Shown here: piece after piece, positions 1-6,979 of the stretch
How the letters are laid out: the number at the start of each line of letters is the position of its first letter
How positions within the stretch are numbered: the stretch's first letter is position 1
DNA from: CAYTID01 sp964437735
Lineage (GTDB): Bacteria; Bacteroidota; Ignavibacteria; UBA10030; BY39
DNA: 11,425 bases
Direction of reading: 5' to 3'
Assembly: GCA_964437735.1 (NCBI GenBank)
Contig: CAYTID010000071.1
Span: forward strand, 1 to 11,425
The notes under the pieces: generated by a model
Databases searched by the model: none
Told to the model about the DNA's origin: nothing
Seen by the model: only the letters and a program-made list of their open reading frames with translations
Program-made: the position numbers and the translations under genes

Positions 1-364
1 TCTTTACTTCGAGCTGCTTAGAAATAACCATTTACACAGAATTATTTACACTCCCTTTTTTACTTGTTGTATTACTGGATCAGACAATAGCTATTGTAGC
101 AAACACGGAAATTAATACTACTTCATAATTACTAATAACCAATTATAAATTACCCCAAACCAAGAACTATTTTTATCCGCCGATGATAAGTTAACGTAGT
201 CAGGAACAATACCGAATCTCTATAGATATTACAAATTCTTAATTATTAATTCTTAATTATTAATTCTAAATTATTAATTCCCACCAATTAATATCACCAA
301 ATGATACTCTTTTTTCACCCCATTTTTATTATATTATACACCAATAATGAAAGAAAGGAAGGAT
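1..364. other. AT-rich non-coding stretch at left edge
   Basis: I see no convincing gene in this stretch. Two frames are open from the left edge (stops near 113 and 126), but their translations do not look like the end of a recognisable protein. The DNA is AT-rich, with low-complexity 'aattattaattc' and 'ttaccaatta'-type runs and a 14-bp tandem repeat at 234-281. The segment around 326-338 (tatattataca) could be a -10-like element for the small gene that follows, but this is weak. Confidence 0.55.
234..281. repeat. 14-bp tandem repeat, 3 copies plus a partial
   Basis: The unit aattcttaattatt occurs at 234-247 and 248-261 without change. It occurs again at 262-275 with one substitution (aattctaaattatt), followed by a partial copy aattcc at 276-281. 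There is no spacer between units, so this is a short tandem repeat and not a CRISPR array. It lies in the spacer upstream of the first small gene. Similar but non-identical AT-rich words appear at 670-701, suggesting a genome-wide low-complexity intergenic family. Confidence 0.85.
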
Positions 365-640
365 ATGAATTTTGATGATAAATGTGAATTACAAAACGGC
401 TTAATGGTATATAACGCCCTTCCGGACGACTGTTCCTCCTTGAAAATGGTCGAATGCTTGATCAATCCGCATATTCCCGACGATGTAAAGGAAGCTATAA
501 AATTTCTGCTGGCTTATTCTGTTGATACAGGTCCCGATTCATATAAAAATATGAATGTGGAAGGTAGTTCGCCATATGCTGAATTCATGTCCAGAACATT
601 CGCCATAACCAGACAATTTACATCTGTAAACAGGACATGA
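365..640 (+). CDS. Small hypothetical protein (91 aa)
   Basis: I do not recognise this protein. An ATG at 347 gives 97 aa, but nothing like a Shine-Dalgarno site precedes it. The ATG at 365 has aaaggaagg a few bases upstream, so I prefer that start (91 aa). The product is soluble and slightly acidic, with no signal peptide, membrane segment or obvious metal-binding motif. The middle (PHIPDDVKEAIKFLLAYSVD) looks helical. It is followed by a 70-bp spacer before the DUF2779 gene, so it may be a separate transcription unit. Codon choice looks like that of its neighbours. A function cannot be assigned from sequence alone. Confidence 0.55.
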   Translation: MNFDDKCELQNGLMVYNALPDDCSSLKMVECLINPHIPDDVKEAIKFLLAYSVDTGPDSYKNMNVEGSSPYAEFMSRTFAITRQFTSVNRT

Positions 641-652
641 CAAATTACTATT

Positions 653-664
653 TAGAACGTTCTA
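653..664. promoter_or_regulatory. 12-bp perfect palindrome, possible operator
   Basis: TAGAACGTTCTA is a perfect 12-bp palindrome in the 70-bp spacer just upstream of the DUF2779 gene. Its GAAC/GTTC half-sites recall operator half-sites of some dimeric repressors, although classical Gram-positive LexA boxes have a 4-bp gap between them. A binding role is only inferred. A chance palindrome is possible. Confidence 0.3.
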
Positions 665-710
665 CGTTCATTACCAATTACCAATTACTAATGACTAATC
701 TCATAACGCT

Positions 711-2180
711 ATGAAAATCATTTCCAAATCAAAATATCTCAGCGGTCTGCAATGCGAAAAACTTTTATGGTATCATTACAACGATAAGGATTCAATTCCT
801 CAGCCCGACCAAGCTCAGCAGGCAATTTTCGACCAGGGACATTTAGTTGGTGATTACGCCAAAAAATTATTCCCCGGAGGTATTGAAATCGAATGGGATA
901 CACTTGATTATTCTCAGACTATTGAAAGAACGCGCGAATGCTTAAAACTGCGAATACCGGTTTTCGAAGCCTCATTAATATTCGATAATGCTTATGCCCG
1001 TGCCGATATTTTAGTACCCGTTAATGAAGATAAGTGGGACCTTATTGAAGTAAAAAGCTCGACTGAAGTAAAGACCGAGAACATTTGTGATATGTCAATC
1101 CAGAAATATATCTTCGCAGGTGCCGGACTTAAAATACGTGATTGCATATTAATGCATATCAATAATAAATACGAACGGTTCGGTGACATAAACCCCGATC
1201 AATTGTTTACGTTCGCCGATAAAACGGCTCAGGTCGATGCCGGAATGAAAAACGTCCGTCCCAATCTTCAAAAAATAAGATCAATAATATCAACGAAGAG
1301 TATTCCCGATATTAAAATCGGTCCTCAATGCAAAAATCCTTATACCTGCCCTCTGATAGAAAATTGCTGGTCGTTTTTACCCGATAATAATGTGAACGAT
1401 CTTTATAGATTGGGAGATAAGGCATTTGATTTAATGGACAATGGCATACTGAAAATCACCGACATACCTGAGGATTATAAATTATCCGGTACACAACGTA
1501 TACAATATAATTCTCTGAAAAATAAAAATGTTTTTATCGACAAACCGGAAATCAAATTGTTTTTAAAACAATTGGTATATCCGTTATTTTTTCTCGATTT
1601 CGAAACTTTCAACACCGCCATACCTCTATTCGACAATGTACGTCCTTATCAGAATGTACCTTTTCAATTTTCCGTGCATATAATTGAAAAGGAAGGTAGT
1701 AAGCCCGTACATAAAATGTATCTTGCTGATGGGAAAAATGATCCCCGGTATGAGATCATGGAAAGTCTTATCCCTGTCTTAGGTAATAAAGGTTCCATAA
1801 TAGCTTATAACGCTGCTTTTGAAAAAAATATCCTGTGTAGATTAACAGAGCTGTTCCCTCAACACTCTCAATGGTACACTGAAATTGAACAAAGAATAAT
1901 AGATTTATACGCACCTTTCAGAAGTTTTCATTATTATAATCCCGTTCAGAACGGCAGCGCTTCGATTAAGGAAGTTTTGCCTGCGATAACCGGTAAAGGT
2001 TATGAGGATATGGAAATCGCCGACGGCGGCACTGCAAGTCAGGAGTTTATGCGTATTACTTTTAATGAGGTTACTCCTGAAGAGAGAGAAAGAGTCAGGA
2101 AAAATCTTGAGAAGTATTGCGAAAAGGATACTTACGGGATGATAGAGATTCTCTATAAGCTAAGAGAGATAATAATATGA
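711..2180 (+). CDS. DUF2779-type nuclease: Cas4/RecB-like plus DEDD exonuclease modules
   Basis: This 489-aa protein looks like a DUF2779 family member. The N-terminal module resembles Cas4/RecB PD-(D/E)XK nucleases: an H44 region, D99 in RADI, and E113-x-K115 in the LIEVKSS motif. It has four cysteines in the Cas4 arrangement, one N-terminal (C15 in LQCEKLLW) and three clustered (C207, C213, C219), which suggests an Fe-S cluster. The C-terminal module resembles DEDD 3'-5' exonucleases: D296 and E298 in FFLDFET, an AYNAAFEKN segment (365-373), D398, and D473 in YCEKDT. The predicted role is nucleic-acid processing in the cytoplasm; the substrate is unknown. The start fits the family opening (MKIISKSKYLSGLQC), although no Shine-Dalgarno site is visible. 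The stop overlaps the next gene as ATGA. Such genes occur widely without CRISPR, so proximity to the cas operon may be coincidental. Confidence 0.82.
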   Translation: MKIISKSKYLSGLQCEKLLWYHYNDKDSIPQPDQAQQAIFDQGHLVGDYAKKLFPGGIEIEWDTLDYSQTIERTRECLKLRIPVFEASLIFDNAYARADILVPVNEDKWDLIEVKSSTEVKTENICDMSIQKYIFAGAGLKIRDCILMHINNKYERFGDINPDQLFTFADKTAQVDAGMKNVRPNLQKIRSIISTKSIPDIKIGPQCKNPYTCPLIENCWSFLPDNNVNDLYRLGDKAFDLMDNGILKITDIPEDYKLSGTQRIQYNSLKNKNVFIDKPEIKLFLKQLVYPLFFLDFETFNTAIPLFDNVRPYQNVPFQFSVHIIEKEGSKPVHKMYLADGKNDPRYEIMESLIPVLGNKGSIIAYNAAFEKNILCRLTELFPQHSQWYTEIEQRIIDLYAPFRSFHYYNPVQNGSASIKEVLPAITGKGYEDMEIADGGTASQEFMRITFNEVTPEERERVRKNLEKYCEKDTYGMIEILYKLREIII

Positions 2181-2620
2181 AAATATGTTACACATGCGGT
2201 AACGAATTAAACAATGATGCTTGGAAATGTCCGTATTGCAACTCCGTTCAATCGGAAAAAAACCTGACTGTTCTAAAAAATAAAATTGCCAACGTAGATT
2301 TAGAAAAAGGTATGCCCGCTGTCGTCGAAGCTGTGGCAAGAATGAAATCCGAATTGATTTCATTGAAGAAAGAAGGCGTAAAACTTGTCCGGCTTATACA
2401 CGGCTGGGGTTCGTCCGGAAGAGGGGGCAAGATTAAAACGGCAATTAAAAAGCATCTTGGCATTCTTAAAAGAAAAAAAATGATCTCTTCGTTCACATAC
2501 GGTGATGAATATTCGGAAAATACAATAAGGGGACGTGATCTTATGTCTAAATATCCTGAACTCAAACACTCTTTAAAATCCGACACTAACAATCCCGGAA
2601 TTACAATTGTGGAGATATAA
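2177..2620 (+). CDS. Zinc-ribbon plus Smr-like domain protein
   Basis: A 147-aa protein translated from an ATGA overlap with the DUF2779 gene, so the two are probably co-translated. Residues 4-21 form a zinc ribbon with two CxxC pairs (C4/C7 and C18/C21). Residues 38-147 match the Smr layout: a helix-forming stretch after VDLEKG, a hydrophobic strand ending in LIHGWGSSGRGG (73-84), then a basic helix (KTAIKKHL), and a final strand ITIVEI preceded by a Gly-containing turn. Smr domains bind or nick DNA or RNA in repair and ribosome-rescue proteins. The usual DLHG motif is DLEKG here, so that histidine is missing, while the HGxG motif is kept. I infer a nucleic-acid-binding partner of the upstream nuclease. 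The family call is moderately sure, the role unproven. Confidence 0.68.
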   Translation: MKICYTCGNELNNDAWKCPYCNSVQSEKNLTVLKNKIANVDLEKGMPAVVEAVARMKSELISLKKEGVKLVRLIHGWGSSGRGGKIKTAIKKHLGILKRKKMISSFTYGDEYSENTIRGRDLMSKYPELKHSLKSDTNNPGITIVEI

Positions 2621-2753
2621 TGGGATTGACAACATGTGTTTCAACTACCTTCCAATAATGAAAGCTTAAATAAAAAATTTTGAAATATCATAATAAATAT
2701 TGATGATACAAATGGAAATTATATATTTTAAAAAATTTGTTCTTAATAATACG

Positions 2754-2852
2754 ATGTGAATTTTAAAAGACTACGTCCTAATAGTTGTTGAAGAATTGGT
2801 GAGGATTAATATGAATTCAAAGCTTATGTTGGGGAACAGATGTAATTCACAT
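2754..2852. repeat. 9-bp inverted repeat enclosing about 81 nt
   Basis: The left arm atgtgaatt (2754-2762) is the exact reverse complement of the right arm aattcacat (2844-2852). A G-T wobble could add one more pair outside (2753/2853). As RNA this would close a stem around an 81-nt interior, which is less AT-rich than its surroundings. Whether it is transcribed is unknown. An arm of nine in AT-rich DNA could arise by chance. Confidence 0.4.
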
Positions 2853-3020
2853 TAAATATTTTGGAAAAAAAACTTGATTTTTTCAAATATTTTTATAACT
2901 TAACTATTAATGTTTTCCCGGAAAGGCTAGTTGATGATTAGTGCTTATGCTGGTTCGGATATGTTATGAATTTTCGGGATGGATTTATAAGGAGTAGCGG
3001 GATACACAAACAATTATATG

Positions 3021-3042
3021 ACCGATAGTCGGTACTGTTTTT
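3021..3042 (+). terminator. Weak terminator-like hairpin with T-run
   Basis: The arms accga (3021-3025) and tcggt (3029-3033) form a 5-bp stem with a 3-nt loop. Four nucleotides further on is a five-T run (3038-3042). The stem is short for an intrinsic terminator. It could end a short transcript from the spacer upstream of the cas operon, or it could be coincidence. Confidence 0.25.
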
Positions 3043-3272
3043 ATAAATTCTTATTGTACGAGATTTGATTGTAAATTTTTATAAGTTAATCTTACCTTAT
3101 ATTTATTTACCTTAAAATTGTATTTACTAAAATTATTGAAGGGATAGTTGTATCTCTCAGGATAAATTTATGACGGTAGCATAAAAAAATGTTCATCTGA
3201 AATTATTATTAATTATACAACACTCTTTATCCTAGTTTAAAAAAATATCTAATTGTATTAGAAGGAAAAATT

Positions 3273-4733
3273 ATGAAGGAATATTACGCGGTGTTAATTG
3301 ACACTGCTTCAATTCAGCAATATGTTTTTGGAAGCAGCAAACTCAAGGAAAATTTGGGAGCATCACATCTGATTAAAGACCTTTATAAAGATATACAGGT
3401 TAGTAAGGCTTGCATGCCCGATGTGGATGGGTATATCGGTGGTGGAAATGCGTTAATGTTTTTTAACAGCAAAGAAAAAGTTAATTCTTTTATAAAAGAA
3501 TATAGCAGAAGATTATTAATGGATGCGCCTGGAGTTAATACTGTTTTCGCCGTGAGCGAATTACCGATTAGTGAGAGCGATTTTGAAAATAAGGATGTTT
3601 TCATGTCATTTAAAAATTCATTATTTGATCAACTTGCTACAAATAAAGGTAAATATGCTCTTAAAATAATGGTCCCTCCGCATGGTATAACGGCCGATTG
3701 TTCTCGTACGGGATTCACGATGGATATTTGGGAAGTTTCAAGCTGTAATTATATATCTTCGGTCTCATATGCTAAAATAGAAAATTCCAAAATGGCGCGA
3801 AAGAAGCTTGAGATAGATTATGATTTTGTCTATAAGGCTGGTTTAACATTCACCGATGAACTCGAACAGCTCGGAAGCAGTAAAGGTGAAGACAGTCATA
3901 TTGCCATTGTTCATATTGATGGAAATGACATGGGGGAAAGATTTAAAAAATGTTCTACGCTGACAAAAATTAAGGAACTTTCTTCAGCAGTAGAAAACAC
4001 TACTCAGCAGAGCTTTGTCGCGCTCCTTCAACATATTCTTGATAATTTCAATAATATAAACATTGAATTAGGACTGGATAAACAAAATAAAATAATTCCT
4101 ATACGTCCCATTATTTTGGGAGGAGACGATATTACGTTCGTATGCGATGGCAGGTTAGGTATCTACTTCGCCCAAAAATTCTTAGAGAATTTCGAAAATG
4201 AAGGAAAAAAATTAATATCAGTCGACGGGAATGGTCTTTCGGCCTGTGCTGGAATCGCTATCACAAAATTAAAATATCCTTTTTATAGGGGATACAGACT
4301 GTCGGAAGAATTGTGTTCGAATGCCAAAAAAACAAGGAGAAGTAAGAACGACTCTGGTTCCTGGCTAGATTTCCATATCTCGTTCGGAGGATTTTCCGGC
4401 TCGCTTGAAGGTATTAGGAAGAAATTTAACCAGGTCCCACAAGGAGAATTATTGCTGAGACCTTATAAATTGATTGATTCTGATGATGATTACAGTTTTT
4501 CGAACATGATTAAAAATACAAGAAAATTAGCCTCATTGCCGAATTCAAAAATCAAGGAATTAAGGGAGGCAATAACACTTGGTGAAGACGTGACAAGATC
4601 TTTTATAAATCACATAAAAGCACAAAAACTGGATCTGCCATTTATTGAAAATGATAATCTGTATAGAAATAAAAAGACTCCATACTACGATATGATCGAG
4701 CTTATTGAACTGTATCCGGAATTTGCAATATAA
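3273..4733 (+). CDS. cas10: Cas10 without HD domain, GGDD cyclase motif intact
   Basis: This is the large subunit of the type III effector complex (486 aa). The N-terminus starts directly in the first palm-like domain with the Cas10/Cmr2 pattern SIQQYVFGSSKLKENLGASHLI (13-34) and YIGGGNAL (54-61). There is no room for the N-terminal HD nuclease domain of longer Cas10 proteins. The second palm domain carries D216 in HIDGNDMG (214-221) and GGDD at 283-286, the metal-binding pair used to make cyclic oligoadenylates from ATP. The segment GLSACAGIAI (321-330) followed by SEELCSNAKK (344-353) is also typical. Residues from about 400 onward form the helical C-terminal domain. The usual two-CxxC zinc site is not evident; only isolated cysteines (C143, C158) are in that region. 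A Shine-Dalgarno site (agaagga) precedes the ATG. The next gene follows after 16 nt. Signalling without DNase activity is inferred. Confidence 0.9.
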   Translation: MKEYYAVLIDTASIQQYVFGSSKLKENLGASHLIKDLYKDIQVSKACMPDVDGYIGGGNALMFFNSKEKVNSFIKEYSRRLLMDAPGVNTVFAVSELPISESDFENKDVFMSFKNSLFDQLATNKGKYALKIMVPPHGITADCSRTGFTMDIWEVSSCNYISSVSYAKIENSKMARKKLEIDYDFVYKAGLTFTDELEQLGSSKGEDSHIAIVHIDGNDMGERFKKCSTLTKIKELSSAVENTTQQSFVALLQHILDNFNNINIELGLDKQNKIIPIRPIILGGDDITFVCDGRLGIYFAQKFLENFENEGKKLISVDGNGLSACAGIAITKLKYPFYRGYRLSEELCSNAKKTRRSKNDSGSWLDFHISFGGFSGSLEGIRKKFNQVPQGELLLRPYKLIDSDDDYSFSNMIKNTRKLASLPNSKIKELREAITLGEDVTRSFINHIKAQKLDLPFIENDNLYRNKKTPYYDMIELIELYPEFAI

Positions 4734-4749
4734 AAAGGAGGCATAAATA

Positions 4750-5424
4750 ATGACATACAAACTGATAATTGAACTTAAATCTGATACTTTGATAGGATCA
4801 GGTGAGGGTTACGGGGCCATAGTTGATTCTGATGTGGTATTTGATTCATTGGGTTTACCGTACATCCCAGTAAAGAGAATCAAAGGTATGGTCCGGGAAT
4901 CGGCCGAAGAGGTCGAGGAAATGTGCCGTCTATCGGGCTTAAATTTATTCTCACCTAAACAAGTGGAAATGCTGTTCGGAAAACCGGGAAATGAAAAATC
5001 GGCACCGGTATATTTTTATGACCTTTACATAGTTAATTATGAGGATAACTATCAATGGTTAGAATATTTTACCTCAACCGCACCGTTTAATAATCTTTTC
5101 TCTCGCGACACTATTTTAAATTCGGTCACAAATCTTAGGAAACAAACATCTATCGAAGAAGAGGGAGTCCAAAAAGGCGTTGCTAAAGCACATTCATTAA
5201 GAACTGCAAGGGTTTTGAATCAAGGTTTGGTTTTTGAAGGAAAAATTGAAATAACCAGCTCAGATCAGAACGATGAAAGACTGCTTTCCATCGCTTGCGC
5301 GAATTTCCGCAATATGGGAACAAAGCGCAACAGAGGATTTGGTGAAATTCAATGTAAACTGGTAAGGGAAGTTGACCTATCACAAAAATACGTGCAAGAA
5401 TTGGAGGCGATATGTACAGTCTGA
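4750..5424 (+). CDS. cas7: Single-domain Cas7-like RAMP (Csm3-like) backbone subunit
   Basis: A 224-aa RAMP protein of the Csm3/Cas7 kind, forming part of the crRNA-binding backbone and probably cutting target RNA. The N-terminal strand leads to IGSGEG (15-20), then VDSDVV with D26 aligning with the catalytic aspartate of Csm3, then LPYIPVKRIKGMVRE (36-50), the standard 'PGSSLKG' region in variant form. LFG follows at 75-77. Residues 130-164 (RKQTSIEEEG, then SLRTARVLNQGLVFEG) match the Csm3 segment before the central strand. The glycine-rich loop is GTKRNRGFG (190-198). The ggagg at 4737-4741 with 8-nt spacing fixes the start. The stop overlaps csx10 by 13 nt, implying coupled translation. 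In the fused type III-Dv subunit a Cas7 domain sits in this same order before Cas5. Confidence 0.87.
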   Translation: MTYKLIIELKSDTLIGSGEGYGAIVDSDVVFDSLGLPYIPVKRIKGMVRESAEEVEEMCRLSGLNLFSPKQVEMLFGKPGNEKSAPVYFYDLYIVNYEDNYQWLEYFTSTAPFNNLFSRDTILNSVTNLRKQTSIEEEGVQKGVAKAHSLRTARVLNQGLVFEGKIEITSSDQNDERLLSIACANFRNMGTKRNRGFGEIQCKLVREVDLSQKYVQELEAICTV

Positions 5425-6557
5425 AATATAGAATAACGCTGGAGTCGCCGGTCATTATCGCAAGGTCATCAGGCGAAAGGAATATTGTCCGTACTTTCGA
5501 TTTTATTCCCGGCACAACAATACTCGGTATGTTCGCAGGGAAATATATCCAACAAAATACACTGAACGACGCTCACCTTGATCCGGTGTTTGCATCCTGG
5601 TTTCTTTCTGAAGATATAGCGTTTACGAACGGATATATTGTATCCCGGGATGCAAAGGATAATCATTGCATCAATTTTCCTGTCCCGTTTTCGATTCAGG
5701 AAGAAAAAAATAATCCCGGTATTTTATACGACCTATTTTTCATGAAAACAAATAAACAAACAAAGTCACTCAGAGGTTACTGCAGACTTAACGGTAACAA
5801 ACTTATTAAGGCAGAACCGAAAACATCCCTTAATTTTCACCATGCCAGAGATAAGGAGGCCGGTGCTGCTAAAGAAGGAGGCATCTTTAACTATGAATCT
5901 CTTGATAAGGATCAAATATTTGAGGGCTTCATAATATCAACGCAGGATATTTTAGAAAAATTTTATAAAGAATTTTCATCATTTACCGATTATTATATCG
6001 GCCGTTCAAAAAATTCTCAATATGGGAAAGTAAAATTCGAATTCATTGATAAAAGTCCCCAGAGATTTGAAAATATAATACCCGGTTTTAATTTTGGACA
6101 GGAAAACATCAACGGATCAGTAAGTCTTACTTTTCTGTCCGATGTTATATTGTATGATGAATATGGATATTCTGCCACGGATGAAAAAACATTGGTAAAT
6201 TATCTGAAAAATAATATATCTCCCGACCTGATCCTCGAAAAAGCAATTTTCAAACCGGGTTTTGTCGAAAATTACGTATCCGTATGGAGATTAAAAAAAC
6301 CGGCTGAGACATCTTTTCAGGCTGGCAGTGCATTTTTGTTAAAAAATGTGAAACGAGAAGACTATAATAAGTTATTGCTATTACAAAAAGAGGGGATAGG
6401 GGAGAGGAAAAATGAAGGTCTCGGACGCATTGTTTTCGGTTGGCAAACCAGTGGCAATCTCAATACGGAAAATTATGCAGAAGCAGAAAAAAAAAACCTT
6501 CATCAGAAATACCTGACTTCACTAGAGAGATCATACGGAAAACACTCAAGCAGTTGA
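5412..6557 (+). CDS. csx10: Csx10 (Cas5-like RAMP subunit of type III-D), apparently frame-interrupted at its 3' end
   Basis: This is the Cas5-like RAMP expected to bind the crRNA 5' handle. The opening strand MYSLKYRITLESPVII leads to FDFIPGTTILGMFAGKY (29-45), the Csx10 form of the N-terminal RAMP motif, and residues 53-90 carry the usual Csx10 FAS and SxD elements. The C-terminal glycine-rich loop is GIGERKNEGLG (328-338), followed by RIVFGWQ. A ggagg at 5403-5407 supports the ATG start inside cas7. After residue 359 the frame enters a run of ten A's (6487-6496) and soon ends in an unconvincing tail (KYLTSLERSYGKHSSS). The -1 frame instead continues in a natural-looking helical sequence to 6979. 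A -1 slip at A AAA AAA would give a 522-aa Csx10 with a C-terminal helical domain. This may be programmed slippage, a one-base sequencing error or a real mutation. Confidence 0.85.
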   Translation: MYSLKYRITLESPVIIARSSGERNIVRTFDFIPGTTILGMFAGKYIQQNTLNDAHLDPVFASWFLSEDIAFTNGYIVSRDAKDNHCINFPVPFSIQEEKNNPGILYDLFFMKTNKQTKSLRGYCRLNGNKLIKAEPKTSLNFHHARDKEAGAAKEGGIFNYESLDKDQIFEGFIISTQDILEKFYKEFSSFTDYYIGRSKNSQYGKVKFEFIDKSPQRFENIIPGFNFGQENINGSVSLTFLSDVILYDEYGYSATDEKTLVNYLKNNISPDLILEKAIFKPGFVENYVSVWRLKKPAETSFQAGSAFLLKNVKREDYNKLLLLQKEGIGERKNEGLGRIVFGWQTSGNLNTENYAEAEKKNLHQKYLTSLERSYGKHSSS

Positions 6558-6979
6558 TAATCCGTGAGGTCAAAGTAACAGCACTTACTGATGCACAAAG
6601 ATTCTTTGATGATAACAAAGAAAAACTTAAAAATGCAAAATCTTTGATAAGCCGGCTGGAGTCTTTTGTTGAAATAAGCAATGCCGAGGATGAATTCGGC
6701 GGGATGGTTTCAGCGTTGCGGAAAACCGCTACTGACAAACTCGAAAGATGGAAAATGAAAAATACAAGTTTTTTTGAATTTCTGAAAGAAAAGAGAGGCG
6801 ATTATACTAAATTAATATCTTCTGAAAGTTTAAAGTATTTAGATAATGAAGATATGAAAAATGCGTATAATCCGACAAATGATAACGGTTTTTTGCCATC
6901 ACTGTATAAGTATTATTATCTGGCATTTTTACCGGCCGTAAGAAAATTTATAAAAGCGGAGGAAAAGACCAGTGCATAA
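6440..6979 (+). CDS. Helical Cas11-like region: Csx10 C-terminal domain in -1 frame, or separate small subunit
   Basis: The -1 frame relative to csx10 is open from a TTG at 6440 to the stop at 6979. The first 16 residues (MANQWQSQYGKLCRSR) look non-coding. From the A10 run onward it reads like real protein (PSSEIPDFTREIIRK, then TALTDAQRFFDDNKEK). The rest is almost all helix, with a LISRLESFVE segment, a GGMVSALRKTATDKLERW helix and a C-terminal YYYLAFLPAVRKFIKAEE helix, as expected of a Cas11 small subunit or the helical C-terminus of Csx10. No start has a good Shine-Dalgarno: TTG 6440 has none, and TTG 6554, overlapping the csx10 stop as TTGA, has only a weak, distant one. I therefore favour production by -1 frameshift from csx10. 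The downstream gene's GTG start overlaps this stop by 8 nt, which implies ribosomes do translate to 6979. Confidence 0.65.
   Translation: MANQWQSQYGKLCRSRKKKPSSEIPDFTREIIRKTLKQLIIREVKVTALTDAQRFFDDNKEKLKNAKSLISRLESFVEISNAEDEFGGMVSALRKTATDKLERWKMKNTSFFEFLKEKRGDYTKLISSESLKYLDNEDMKNAYNPTNDNGFLPSLYKYYYLAFLPAVRKFIKAEEKTSA
6487..6496 (+). promoter_or_regulatory. A10 slippery tract with A-AAA-AAA heptamer at csx10/Cas11-like junction
   Basis: Ten consecutive A's are read in the csx10 frame as gaa aaa aaa aac, which places an A-AAA-AAA heptamer in the phase used for -1 ribosomal slippage. A run this long also allows RNA polymerase slippage or replication error. The frame that looks coding changes exactly here. 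A slip would join residue 361 of csx10 to 161 residues of the -1 frame. I see no obvious strong stem just downstream and no Shine-Dalgarno 10-15 nt upstream, so the efficiency cannot be guessed. Confidence 0.6.

Larger units (their letters stand above)
2621..3272. other. 652-bp AT-rich spacer upstream of cas operon
   Basis: No gene of credible length lies on either strand. I looked for regularly spaced 25-40 bp repeats and found none, so there is no CRISPR array. Visible structure includes a 9-bp inverted repeat about 80 nt apart (2754-2762 and 2844-2852), a small hairpin followed by T's (3021-3042), and three copies of tttttataa (2890, 3038, 3076). The cas operon promoter presumably lies in the last part, since the cas10 Shine-Dalgarno is at 3260-3266, but I see no convincing -35/-10 pair. 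The stretch could hold a small RNA. Confidence 0.5.

Noticed and set aside
2..128. Two frames open from the left edge that could be the 3' end of an upstream gene
   Set aside because: Both end within about 130 bp and their translations have no recognisable motif. The hydrophobic stretch in one frame is what AT-rich DNA gives by chance.
239..282. AT-rich repeat as an origin or iteron array
   Set aside because: There are only three units, with no DnaA-box-like words or replication gene nearby.
347..364. Upstream ATG for the small first gene
   Set aside because: No ribosome-binding site precedes it, whereas aaaggaagg is well placed for the ATG at 365.
2811..2855. 14-codon frame with gagg upstream, a possible leader peptide
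   Set aside because: It is very short, lies inside the inverted repeat, is more than 400 nt from cas10 and shows no attenuator structure linked to it.
2621..3272. Possible degenerate CRISPR array upstream of cas10
   Set aside because: Only short AT-rich words recur (tttttataa), at irregular spacings; there is no 25-40 bp repeat.
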